A stretch of DNA of 64,000 nucleotides from Enterococcaceae bacterium. Its GTDB lineage: Bacteria; Bacillota; Bacilli; Lactobacillales; Enterococcaceae. The notes below the pieces were generated by a model. The model was not told where the DNA came from. It made no database searches and saw only the letters and a program-made list of their open reading frames with translations. A program made the position numbers and the translations under genes. The stretch's first letter is position 1. Each line of letters begins with the position of its first letter. The stretch lies in contig JALCOL010000003.1 in assembly GCA_022649665.1 (NCBI GenBank), forward strand, positions 124,001-188,000, in the 5' to 3' direction. Below are positions 35,425 through 43,552 of the stretch, one piece after another.

Positions 35425-35453
35425 GTGACATTCCTGTGTGATTCGGCTAGAAT
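35425..35453 (+). promoter_or_regulatory. Promoter of metA
   Basis: GTGACA (35425-35430) and TAGAAT (35448-35453) with 17 bp spacing lie 33 bp before the metA start. The space to the divergent mscS gene is too short for a SAM riboswitch, and none is seen. Confidence 0.5.
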
Positions 35454-35486
35454 AGAAACGAATTGCGTGAAAAGGAGTTGAGCTTT

Positions 35487-36422
35487 ATGCCGGTAAATGT
35501 GAATAAAGAATTACCTGCGATCCAAGCACTTGAAAGAGAAAATATTTTCGTCATGGATAAAAGCCGGGCGATGACACAAGATATCCGTCCGCTGGAGATC
35601 TTAGTCGTTAATTTGATGCCTAAAAAAAGCGAAACGGAAGTTCAGCTCTTGCGGTTGTTGGGGAACACACCGCTTCAAATCAACGTGTATTTCCTGCATA
35701 TGGGCACTCATCAAGCAAAGAATACGAAAAAAGAACACCTAACCAAGTTTTATCATACTTTTGCCGAGGTCAAAGATCATTATTTTGACGGTTTGATCGT
35801 GACCGGCGCTCCCGTCGAAAAAATGCCCTTTGAAGAAGTTGACTATTGGGAGGAACTGACGGAAATTTTTGACTGGAAAAAGACGCATGTTTTCAGTACG
35901 CTCAATATCTGCTGGGGAGCGCAAGCGGCACTTTATTATGATCACGGAATCGATAAGGTGCGGCTGCCTGAGAAGCTGACGGGGATTTTTCAGCAAACTG
36001 TTTTGCGGCCGCTCGAACCGCTTTTCCGCGGGTTTGATGATCGTTTTTGGGCACCGCATTCCCGTTATACCGGGCTTGATGAAAGCCAGATCGATGATGA
36101 TCCGGCGCTTGAAGTCTGGGCGACTTCTGCCAAAGCCGGCTCCTCAGTGATCGCTGATACGCATTCACGCGCTTTTTATCTGCTCGGCCATTTGGAATAT
36201 GACCGGAACACGTTGAAAGAAGAGTATTTGCGCGATTTGGGCAAAGGCATCGCACCGCTTGTCCCCGAGAATTATTTTCCGCATGATGATCCAGAGCAAA
36301 TTCCGGCGGTCCGCTGGCACATGGCGGCATCGCTCTTGTTTTCCAACTGGATCAACTATACTGTTTATCAAGATACGCCGTACGACTTGTCAACGCTTGG
36401 AACTGTCGCGGCGGAAGAATGA
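35487..36422 (+). CDS. metAA: Homoserine O-acetyltransferase (MetA type)
   Basis: A 311-residue enzyme activating homoserine for methionine synthesis. The nucleophile is Cys142 in LNICWGAQAALYY, with His near 235 and Glu near 237 in the C-terminal part. Residue 111 is Glu (TGAPVE). In this family Glu111 is the residue linked to acetyl-CoA use, whereas Gly111 gives succinyl-CoA use, so this is called an acetyltransferase despite the MetA name. ATG at 35487 follows AAAAGGAG. It is followed by dnaD 13 bp later. Confidence 0.93.
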   Translation: MPVNVNKELPAIQALERENIFVMDKSRAMTQDIRPLEILVVNLMPKKSETEVQLLRLLGNTPLQINVYFLHMGTHQAKNTKKEHLTKFYHTFAEVKDHYFDGLIVTGAPVEKMPFEEVDYWEELTEIFDWKKTHVFSTLNICWGAQAALYYDHGIDKVRLPEKLTGIFQQTVLRPLEPLFRGFDDRFWAPHSRYTGLDESQIDDDPALEVWATSAKAGSSVIADTHSRAFYLLGHLEYDRNTLKEEYLRDLGKGIAPLVPENYFPHDDPEQIPAVRWHMAASLLFSNWINYTVYQDTPYDLSTLGTVAAEE

Positions 36423-36435
36423 GGGGGAGTGTGTG

Positions 36436-37149
36436 ATGTTTTCATTAAAAGATTTTTTAGCAGCCGGGACCCTCAATGTGTCGAATCTATTATTTGATTC
36501 TTATGCAAAATTAGGCCTGAACGCCGAAGAGTTTTTGTTGTGGCTCGAATTATCGCGGTACCGCCAAAAAGGGATCTTTTTCCCGGAAGCGGCTGATTTA
36601 GGAGAAGCAATGGGTTTTTCAACGGAAAAGATCTACCTGCTGCTTGAGAAGCTGACCGCAAAAAAAGCCGTCAAAATCGATACGAAACGCACGAAACAGG
36701 GGATCAGCTATGATGTATTCAATTTAGATCCGCTGTATGAAAAATTAGAAAAACTGCTGCAGGAAGAAGCGCAGCAGCCGAAAAAAGTTTCGCAAAGTAC
36801 ACTCAAACGGCTGCTCGAACTTTTTCAAAGCGAATTCGGCCGCGTTCTCTCGCCGATGGAAATCGAGACGGTCCAATTTTGGCTGCAAGAAGGCTATTCC
36901 AGTGAACTGATCCGTTTGGCGCTGAAAGAGGCGGTATTGAATCAAGCCTATAGTTTGAAATATATCGACCGCATTTTGATCAGCTGGGAGAAAAAGAACC
37001 TCGCCTCGGCGGAAGAGGTCGAAGCTGACCAAAAAAAACATCAAAGCTACCGGGAAAAGACCCAAGCGCAGCCTGAACCGAAAAAAGTCCTGCCGAAGAT
37101 CAGTCTGGTCAATCTGCTTGAAGAAGAAAAAGGGGAGAAAACCAAGTGA
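36436..37149 (+). CDS. dnaD: DNA replication protein DnaD
   Basis: A 237-residue primosome protein that helps load the helicase at origins and restart sites. A winged-helix N-terminal domain (about 1-110; LGEAMGFSTEKIYLLLEKL) is followed by the DnaB_2 domain (about 125-200; LLELFQSEFGRVLSPMEIE ... YSLKYIDRILISWEKKN) and a charged tail. ATG at 36436 follows GAGGGGGAG. It overlaps nth by 4 bp, the standard Gram-positive dnaD-nth pair. Confidence 0.94.
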   Translation: MFSLKDFLAAGTLNVSNLLFDSYAKLGLNAEEFLLWLELSRYRQKGIFFPEAADLGEAMGFSTEKIYLLLEKLTAKKAVKIDTKRTKQGISYDVFNLDPLYEKLEKLLQEEAQQPKKVSQSTLKRLLELFQSEFGRVLSPMEIETVQFWLQEGYSSELIRLALKEAVLNQAYSLKYIDRILISWEKKNLASAEEVEADQKKHQSYREKTQAQPEPKKVLPKISLVNLLEEEKGEKTK

Positions 37150-37817
37150 CATTATCCAAAGAAAAAACACGCGCGGTTTTGGAAAAAATCGGTGAAATGT
37201 ATCCGGACGCGCAGCGTGAATTAAGTGCGCGCTCACCGTTTCAGATCTTAGTTGCGGTCATTTTAAGCGCACAGGCGACCGATGTCTCCGTCAATAAAGT
37301 GACGCCAGAACTCTTCAAGCGCTTTCCTGATCCGAAAGCATTGGCGAACGCAGCGATTCCGGAGATCGAAAGCGTGATCCGCACGATCGGTCTTTACCAT
37401 AATAAAGCGAAGAATTTGAAGGCTTGTGCACAAAAGCTGGTCATGGAATTCGGCAGCGTCGTCCCCAAGACACGTGAAGAGCTGATGAGTCTGCCGGGAG
37501 TCGGCCGCAAAACAGCGAACGTTGTGATGGGCGATGCGTTCGGCGAACCGGCGATCGCGGTCGATACACATTTGGACCGTGTGACAAAACGCCTCGGGAT
37601 CGCAAAAGAAAGCGACAGTGTCCGCCAAGTCGAACAAGCACTGATGGATAAGCTTCCTGAAAAAGATTGGGTCAAAGATCACCATCGCCTGATCTTTTTC
37701 GGCCGCTACTTTTGTACTGCCCGAAATCCGCACTGTGCGGAATGTCCATTTTTGGATTTTTGCTTGTACGGCTATAAATATTTAGAAGAACAGTCGCTGA
37801 AAAAAAAGAAAAAGTAA
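37146..37817 (+). CDS. nth: Endonuclease III
   Basis: A 223-residue DNA glycosylase/AP lyase removing oxidised pyrimidines. The helix-hairpin-helix LPGVGRKTANVVMGDAFG near residue 116 includes the catalytic Lys, and the catalytic Asp is in VDTHLDRV near 140. The iron-sulfur loop is complete with C-x6-C-x2-C-x5-C near 188-204. The start is GTG at 37146 overlapping dnaD. A poly-Lys tail follows. It is closed by a hairpin shared with the convergent PBP1A gene. Confidence 0.95.
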   Translation: MTLSKEKTRAVLEKIGEMYPDAQRELSARSPFQILVAVILSAQATDVSVNKVTPELFKRFPDPKALANAAIPEIESVIRTIGLYHNKAKNLKACAQKLVMEFGSVVPKTREELMSLPGVGRKTANVVMGDAFGEPAIAVDTHLDRVTKRLGIAKESDSVRQVEQALMDKLPEKDWVKDHHRLIFFGRYFCTARNPHCAECPFLDFCLYGYKYLEEQSLKKKKK

Positions 37818-37821
37818 ACAA

Positions 37822-37865
37822 AAAGATCCGCCCGAAACTACCTGAAGGTGATTTCGAGCGGATCT
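37822..37865. terminator. Convergent terminator between nth and pbp1A
   Basis: AAGATCCGC-C-CGAAA pairs with TTTCG-A-GCGGATCTT around a loop. A and T stretches on the sides are short but present. Confidence 0.65.
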
Positions 37866-37869
37866 TGCT

Positions 37870-40122
37870 TTAGTTGCCGCTTCCGGAGTAAGCTGGTGAC
37901 TGCTGGACACTGGAAGACGGTGTCGGGGCAGGCGCGGGTGCAGTGCTGGAAGAAGGTGCAGTCTCCGAACTTTGCGCGCTCGTAGAAGGTTCCGTGGCGC
38001 TGGTCTCGCTAGAGAAGCTTGTGCTTGCCGGTTCACTCGAACTTTGCGGCAGACTGCTTGAAGTCATCGATTGCGTACTGGAGATGCTTTGGTTCGTGGA
38101 GGCTTTCTCAGTTTGCTTGGTAGTCGTCTTGCCGTTGCTCAAGTACAACTCGCCGCCGGAGCGGTAAACATTATCAGGCATCTTCCAATCTTTATTCTCG
38201 TGATTGTTGGTGACGTACTGCATCAGCTCGCGGTAGATCGTTGATGCGATCATCGTGTCATTTTCACTGACCGCATGGAAATAATCTTCGTAGCCGGTCC
38301 ACACCGAAAGTGTGAAGTCGGGAGTATAGCCGACAAATGTGATATCGGGGTAGCCGTTGGCGTCGCCTTTGACTTTGCTCAAGTCGGCTTCCAGATAATT
38401 GGAAGTCCCGGTTTTGCCGGCTTGCGGCAGGCCGCTGATCGCGGCATTTTGGCCGGTCCCGCGGCGGATCACGTCTTTCAGCATGTCAGTGACCATATAA
38501 GCTGTTGAGGCTTGGGCGACTTTTTTGCCGTCTGAAGAATATTCATGGACCTGACCGTCTTGTTCAACGACTTTATTGACATAAGTCGGCTCATAATACG
38601 TTCCGCCGTTGGCATAAACAGCGTAAGCCGCTGCAAGCTGCAATGAGGAGATCGAAGCCGAGATCGCATTGGCCGCTTGCACACCGTCTTTGAAGGTGAT
38701 CCCCATTTTTTTCAGATAAGCCGCTGACTTATCCAAACCGACCGCTTGGAGCGTCTTGACTGCCGGGATATTGCGGGAGTCGACGAGCGCCTCGCGCATC
38801 GTCAAGGCGCCGCGGTATGAATTGTCATAATCATGGACCGCTGTGTTCGTCCCAGGAAAATCATACGGCTCATCGAGCAGGATCTTGGCAGTCGGCCAGC
38901 GCAGATATTCGATCGCTGGGCCATAATCGATCAACGGCTTGATCGTCGAACCGACGTCGCGTTTGGCGGTCACGGCCAAGTTGTCGGCAAATTGGACTTT
39001 TTGATTTCGACGGCCGATCTGTGCCAGAACGGCGCCGCTGTTTGGATCGATCAAGGTAGCCGCCGTCTGCATCTCGTCATCAGAAAAACCGACTGCAGCG
39101 CCGCTGTTGGCGATCTCGTATAGTTTTTTCTGTGCCCCGTCATCCATATTCGTATAGATGCTCAGCCCATCGGTGAACGGATCTTTGCCGGTTTTTTTCT
39201 TGACCTCTTTGATCACTTCCGTGAGATAGTTGTCATAAACCAATTCATTATTCTCTTTCAGTGTCTGTTTCGGCTGCAGACCTTCATTGATCGGGGTATT
39301 GACGGCTTCATCGTGCTGCGTCTGCGAGATTTTTTTATTTTCCAGCATCGCTTGAAGCACGATATCGCGCCGCTGTTTGCAAGCTTCCGGGTGATCATAC
39401 GGATCAAAAGCACTCGGAGCATTCGGCAGACCGGCGAGCATCGCCGTCTGTTCAAGCGAAAGTTCGCTCAACTTTTTGCCATAATATGTTTCGCTTGCCG
39501 TCTCAAACCCGTAAATACCATTTGACATGTAGACCTTGTTCAAATAATACGTCAGGATCTCCTGTTTAGAAGCGCGCCGCTCAAGTTTTAACGCGAGCCA
39601 AGCTTCTTGCGCTTTGCGCTTCAATGTTTGATCGCTTGCTTTCGTGGAGAAATAAGAAAGCTTGATCAGCTGCTGGGTCAGCGTTGAACCGCCGCCTGTG
39701 ATCGCCCCGCTTTTGACATTGCCGACCAACGAGCCGACGATCCGGATCGGATCGACTCCGATATGGCGGTAGAAGCGTTTGTCTTCGACTGATACGACAG
39801 CATCATTCAAGGTCTGCGGGATCTCACTGGCTTTCAGAAGCGTCCGCTTTTCACTCCCCAGCTCATCCAGCAAGTTTCCGCCGGCGTCATAGATTTTTGA
39901 AGCGACGGCCGCTTCGAGTTTTTTTTCAGAGAGCTTCGGCGCGGTGGCCGCATAATAAGCAAAAAGCACAAAGCCGATGAGAAACAGCGCACCGATCAGC
40001 AGCAAAAAAGCCCGCAAGAGGCGGCAGAAACCGGAAGAATTTTTCTTGTTTTTGATTTTTTTGTTTTTTCCTTGATGCCGTTTGACACGGCTCATATTCG
40101 GATCATTTCGGCGATTAGCCAT
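37870..40122 (-). CDS. ponA: Penicillin-binding protein 1A
   Basis: A 750-residue bifunctional peptidoglycan synthase. A basic cytoplasmic tail (to about 33) and TM (about 36-58) lead to the GT51 domain (catalytic Glu113 in SVEDKRFYRHIG; GGGSTLTQQLIK) and the transpeptidase domain with STIK at 392-395, SRN at 449-451 and KTGTS at 570-574. The last 80 residues are a Ser/Thr/Pro-rich low-complexity tail. It overlaps recU by 8 bp, the standard recU-ponA pair of Firmicutes, linking wall growth with chromosome segregation. Confidence 0.95.
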   Translation of the reverse strand: MANRRNDPNMSRVKRHQGKNKKIKNKKNSSGFCRLLRAFLLLIGALFLIGFVLFAYYAATAPKLSEKKLEAAVASKIYDAGGNLLDELGSEKRTLLKASEIPQTLNDAVVSVEDKRFYRHIGVDPIRIVGSLVGNVKSGAITGGGSTLTQQLIKLSYFSTKASDQTLKRKAQEAWLALKLERRASKQEILTYYLNKVYMSNGIYGFETASETYYGKKLSELSLEQTAMLAGLPNAPSAFDPYDHPEACKQRRDIVLQAMLENKKISQTQHDEAVNTPINEGLQPKQTLKENNELVYDNYLTEVIKEVKKKTGKDPFTDGLSIYTNMDDGAQKKLYEIANSGAAVGFSDDEMQTAATLIDPNSGAVLAQIGRRNQKVQFADNLAVTAKRDVGSTIKPLIDYGPAIEYLRWPTAKILLDEPYDFPGTNTAVHDYDNSYRGALTMREALVDSRNIPAVKTLQAVGLDKSAAYLKKMGITFKDGVQAANAISASISSLQLAAAYAVYANGGTYYEPTYVNKVVEQDGQVHEYSSDGKKVAQASTAYMVTDMLKDVIRRGTGQNAAISGLPQAGKTGTSNYLEADLSKVKGDANGYPDITFVGYTPDFTLSVWTGYEDYFHAVSENDTMIASTIYRELMQYVTNNHENKDWKMPDNVYRSGGELYLSNGKTTTKQTEKASTNQSISSTQSMTSSSLPQSSSEPASTSFSSETSATEPSTSAQSSETAPSSSTAPAPAPTPSSSVQQSPAYSGSGN

Positions 40123-40726
40123 CGTGCGTCTCCTTTCGGATCAGTTTGTCGACCCCCGCAAGGTAGGGGATCCTTGGGGCGATCCCGAGCGTGAGTTCGA
40201 TCCCGTTTTTTTCGATCGTTTTGAGCGGGATCGATTTGCGGCCGGCTGCCTGATTTCGCCAAGCCATGATCAAGTCATGTGCATCGAGCAGAAAACAGCG
40301 CTGTAAAGTGGCAAACCACAAGATCGCAAAGCAGATACCGCTTTGCGCCAAACAATTCTCAAAGTGGCGGATCTGATGCTCATGAAAATTTTTCAGCGGG
40401 AAAGAGGTCTTGTTCTTGGTTTCTTTCGCCTCAAAATCCAAATAATATCCTTGATAGACGCCGTTGTAGTCTGTCGTTGACGCTTGCGTGAAATAGGCTT
40501 CTTTGATTTTAGCAGCACTTCGTTTGGGATATTCGACGTGTACGATCTGGATCGGAGTCGGTTTTTTATGGACCACCGCCAGCTGATGCGTCAAATAATA
40601 TTGGTTGCTCTCATTGAGCGCCTCTTCCAGCCGCATCCCGCGATTGCTGAACGTGTTCGCTTGAATTTTCGGCAAATTTTGCGCACAATAGGAAGAGCGC
40701 GTACCGTTTGGATAATGAATCGTCAT
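40115..40726 (-). CDS. recU: Holliday junction resolvase RecU
   Basis: A 203-residue nuclease resolving four-way junctions. The signature NRGMRLEEALNESNQYYL near residue 28 gives the first acidic residues; the core YQGYYLDFEAKETKNK near 92 carries the D-x-E-x-K-type catalytic set; FPLKNFHEHQI follows. ATG at 40726 follows AAGGAG on the minus strand. It is divergent from ypsA. Confidence 0.95.
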   Translation of the reverse strand: MTIHYPNGTRSSYCAQNLPKIQANTFSNRGMRLEEALNESNQYYLTHQLAVVHKKPTPIQIVHVEYPKRSAAKIKEAYFTQASTTDYNGVYQGYYLDFEAKETKNKTSFPLKNFHEHQIRHFENCLAQSGICFAILWFATLQRCFLLDAHDLIMAWRNQAAGRKSIPLKTIEKNGIELTLGIAPRIPYLAGVDKLIRKETHDG

Positions 40727-40792
40727 TTTTAATCAACTCCTTGGGCTATTATAGCAAATTCTCAGGGAGGGAAAAACAGGAGCTGAAAAGAA

Positions 40793-41335
40793 TTGGGCAA
40801 AAGATTGCTATTTAGCGGCTACCGCAGCTATGAATTAGGAATTTTTAAAGAATCAGATCCAAAAGTAGCAGTGATCAAAAAACTGCTCAAAAGCGTATTT
40901 ACCGGATATTTAGAAGAAGGCTATACATGGCTTTTGATCACTGGGAACCTCGGCAGCGAGTTGTGGGGAGCCCAAGTTTGGACAGCGCTGAAAGCGGAAT
41001 ACCCGGAAGCGCGCTTAGCACTGATGTTTCCTTATGAAGGCTTCGGCGAGAAGTGGAATGAAAACAATCAAGAAATTTTGCAGCGCATTGTGTTTTCAGC
41101 AGATTTTACTGAACCGACCAGCCATAAACCGTATGAAACGCCGCAGCAGCTCAAAGATCATGACCGCTTCATGGTCGAACACTCAGACAGTGCTCTCTTA
41201 TTATATGACCGGGAATTTGAAGGAAAGCCGGAATTTTTATATCAGCGGATCGAAAACTATGCCGCAGATCATCCTTATGAATATCGGCTTTTGAGCATGG
41301 AAGATCTGCAAGAAGCGGCAACGCCGCAAAATTAA
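40793..41335 (+). CDS. ypsA: YpsA family (DUF1273, SLOG superfamily) protein
   Basis: A 180-residue Rossmann-like protein: LLFSGYRSYELGIF at the N-terminus, WLLITGNLGSELWGAQVW near 45 with the Gly-rich nucleotide-type loop, and ALMFPYEGFGEKWN near 77. B. subtilis YpsA is linked to division and cell shape, and the gene sits beside gpsB as usual. The start is TTG at 40793 with GGAGCTGAAAAG upstream. The ligand is unknown; SLOG proteins bind nucleotide-derived molecules. Confidence 0.88.
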   Translation: MGKRLLFSGYRSYELGIFKESDPKVAVIKKLLKSVFTGYLEEGYTWLLITGNLGSELWGAQVWTALKAEYPEARLALMFPYEGFGEKWNENNQEILQRIVFSADFTEPTSHKPYETPQQLKDHDRFMVEHSDSALLLYDREFEGKPEFLYQRIENYAADHPYEYRLLSMEDLQEAATPQN

Positions 41336-41381
41336 AGATTTTTAAGAAAGACTACAATTAGTTTTTTTTTAAACGATTATC

Positions 41382-41390
41382 TGATACAAT
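41382..41390 (+). promoter_or_regulatory. Extended -10 promoter before gpsB-rnpB
   Basis: TGATACAAT is a TGn-extended -10 about 39 bp before the gpsB start, with only a T-rich stretch in place of a -35. rnpB has no separate promoter that I can see in the few bases after gpsB, so this one may serve both, or the rnpB promoter lies within gpsB. Confidence 0.5.
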
Positions 41391-41428
41391 AAATTCAGCA
41401 ATTTTAAAAACTAACTGAGGTGAACAGG

Positions 41429-41911
41429 ATGCCTGAATATAATTATACAGCCCGCGATATTCTGCAAAAAGAGTTCAAAACGAAAATGCGCGGTTACGAT
41501 CCAGAAGACGTGGACGAATATTTAGACAATGTGATCAAAGATTATGAAACTTTCAATAAAGTGATTTACAAACTCCAAGAAGAAAATCAAAAATTGGAAC
41601 GGCGAGTCGATCAGCTTTCGCAGCAGCATACCAGTCAAGCACGTGCACAAAGCATGGCACCAAAAGCGGCAGCGGTCACGAACTTCGATATTTTAAAACG
41701 CCTCAGCAATTTAGAGCGCGAAGTCTTCGGCAAAAAGCTCAATCGCGAGTTGAATGTCGATGAGATGAAAGCGCAAAGCAAGCTGCAGGAAGAGCGCGCG
41801 AACGATACGCCGCCGGTCGAAAATCGGCTGCAGCGTACGCAGCGGCTGGATTCGCTGAGCCAAAGCACACCGGCGGATGATTTAGAAAAAACAAAACAAT
41901 TTAAAAAATAA
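41429..41911 (+). CDS. gpsB: Cell division adaptor GpsB
   Basis: A 160-residue DivIVA-family protein. The N-terminal membrane- and PBP-binding domain is YTARDILQKEFKTKMRGYD then PEDVDEYLDNVIKDYE (about 5-45), followed by a coiled coil to about 70, a linker, and a C-terminal helix (about 85-105: NFDILKRLSNLEREVFG). It links class A PBPs such as the PBP1A encoded 1.3 kb away to the division machinery. ATG at 41429 follows GAGGTGAACAGG. The C-terminal linker is longer than in B. subtilis GpsB. Confidence 0.93.
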   Translation: MPEYNYTARDILQKEFKTKMRGYDPEDVDEYLDNVIKDYETFNKVIYKLQEENQKLERRVDQLSQQHTSQARAQSMAPKAAAVTNFDILKRLSNLEREVFGKKLNRELNVDEMKAQSKLQEERANDTPPVENRLQRTQRLDSLSQSTPADDLEKTKQFKK

Positions 41912-41914
41912 TGA

Positions 41915-42307
41915 TTTGCTGCGGTTGTCGGGAAATCGCGCGGCTTCGGCCGTGAGGAAAGTCCATGCTCTCACAAGCTGCGATTTGCTTGTAGTGTTCG
42001 TGCTTAGTGAAACCATAAGCTAAGGGATCTGAAAAGATTACGGCAGAAAAACGCGCTAAGGTCCTTTGGGCGATGCGCAAGTATTCTTGAAAGTGCCACA
42101 GTGACGAAACAGCTTGAGAAATCAAGCTGGTGGAACGCGGTAAACCCCACGAGAGAGCAACCCAAACTACGGTAGGGGCGCTTTTCGATCGGAATTGAAC
42201 GAAAGAAAAGCTGGCAGTGATAACTGCCAGAGATAGATGATTGCCCTTGGAGAAATGTGCCTGCATTTTTTCAAGACAAAACATGGCTTATAGACCTCCG
42301 CAGCATC
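41915..42307 (+). ncRNA. rnpB: RNase P RNA, class B
   Basis: The catalytic RNA of RNase P, which trims tRNA 5' ends. Conserved stretches are visible: GAGGAAAGTCCATGCTC near 41954, the central AACCCAAA-type region with GTAGGGGCG near 42172, and a 3' ACATGGCTTATAGA near 42281. Ends TGCTGCGG (41917-41924) and CCGCAGCA (42298-42305) pair to close P1. It starts just after the gpsB stop and is followed by a terminator. Placement between gpsB and the ypsC-type methyltransferase gene is standard. Confidence 0.95.
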
Positions 42308-42313
42308 CAGGCG

Positions 42314-42346
42314 AATCCTTCCACTTTTTGTGTGAAGGATTTTTTC
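42314..42346 (+). terminator. Terminator of rnpB
   Basis: AATCCTTC and GAAGGATT pair around a short loop and end in TTTTTT. Confidence 0.8.
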
Positions 42347-42390
42347 TTAAAAAATTTTTGAAACTTTACGAATCCAGAATGGAGAACAGC

Positions 42391-43536
42391 ATGAAAGAAT
42401 TTGATTTGATAGCGACCGCGGCAAGCGGCATCGAAGCCCTCGTCGGCAAAGAACTGCGTGAAATGAAGATCGACTGTACCGTTGAAAACGGCCGCGTACA
42501 TTTTAAAGGAGACGTGGCGACGATCGCCAAAACCAATTTATGGCTCCGAACTGCCGACCGCGTCAAGATCGTCGTCGGCGAGTTCAAAGCGCTGACGTTT
42601 GACGAATTGTTTGAAAATGTCAAAGCACTGCCGTGGGAAGAATTCCTGCCGTTTGATGCGGAGTTTCCGGTGGCTGGGCGCAGCCATAAGTCGAAATTGT
42701 TCAGCACGCCGGACGTGCAGGCGATCACTAAAAAAGCGATCGTCGAAAAATTGAAAATGATCTATCACCGGCCGGCACGGGTCCCGCTGCCCGAGACCGG
42801 AGCGTTCTTCCAAATCGAAGTTGCTTTATTGAAAGACAAAGCGATGCTCACGATCGATACGACCGGTCCGAGTCTTTTCAAACGCGGCTACCGTTTGGAA
42901 AAAGGCGGCGCGCCACTGAAAGAAAACATGGCGGCGGCGCTCGTTCTTTTGACGAACTGGCGCAAAGACCGGCCGTTTTATGATCCGGTCTGCGGGAGCG
43001 GTACGATCTGCATCGAAGCGGCTTTGATCGGCATGAACATCGCTCCGGGTTTCAACCGCGAATTTGCTTGTGAAAAATGGCCATGGGTCTCAGCTGATAT
43101 TTTCAAAGCGGCGCGCGATGAGGCGGATGCCGCGGCAGATTACGACGTTGAACTCGATATTCTGGGGACAGATATCGATACAAAAATGATCGCGATCGCT
43201 AAAGCAAATGCGCTGGAAGCAGGGCTCGGCGATGTGATCGCTTTCAAACAGATGCAGCTTAAAGACTTCCGGACCGAAAAAGAAAACGGCGTGATCGTTG
43301 CCAACCCGCCATATGGCGAACGGTTGGGCGATGCGGAAATCGTGCATGAATTGTACCGTGAGATGGGCGAGTGCTACCGCGCGCTTACGACATGGAGCAA
43401 ATATATTTTGACGAGCGATTTGGATTTCGAACAATATTACGGGGCGCGCGCGACGAAAAAACGCAAGCTGTACAATGGAGCCTTGCGTACGGACTTGTTC
43501 CAATACTGGGGCAAGCGGCCGCGCAAAACCAGCTGA
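42391..43536 (+). CDS. rlmL: THUMP-domain 23S rRNA N2-guanine methyltransferase (RlmL/YpsC type)
   Basis: A 381-residue SAM-dependent methyltransferase. A THUMP domain (about 1-155; ATAASGIEALVGKELREM) is followed by the Rossmann domain: FYDPVCGSGTICIEAALIG near 195, an acidic ILGTDID near 255, and the catalytic NPPYGERLG near 308. It corresponds to the RlmL half of the E. coli RlmKL fusion (m2G2445); YpsC is the B. subtilis name. ATG at 42391 follows GGAGAAC. It is 16 bp before the carboxypeptidase gene. Confidence 0.88.
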   Translation: MKEFDLIATAASGIEALVGKELREMKIDCTVENGRVHFKGDVATIAKTNLWLRTADRVKIVVGEFKALTFDELFENVKALPWEEFLPFDAEFPVAGRSHKSKLFSTPDVQAITKKAIVEKLKMIYHRPARVPLPETGAFFQIEVALLKDKAMLTIDTTGPSLFKRGYRLEKGGAPLKENMAAALVLLTNWRKDRPFYDPVCGSGTICIEAALIGMNIAPGFNREFACEKWPWVSADIFKAARDEADAAADYDVELDILGTDIDTKMIAIAKANALEAGLGDVIAFKQMQLKDFRTEKENGVIVANPPYGERLGDAEIVHELYREMGECYRALTTWSKYILTSDLDFEQYYGARATKKRKLYNGALRTDLFQYWGKRPRKTS

Positions 43537-43552
43537 CAGGGAGGGCTGCCGC

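Noticed and set aside
35345-35486. SAM riboswitch or Met T-box before metA
   Set aside because: The gap is only 142 bp, is shared with a divergent gene, and contains neither the S-box core nor a T-box sequence.
38000-38160. Ser/Thr repeat tail of PBP1A as a phase-variable tract
   Set aside because: Codons are mixed and there is no homopolymer or exact short tandem repeat long enough to support slippage.
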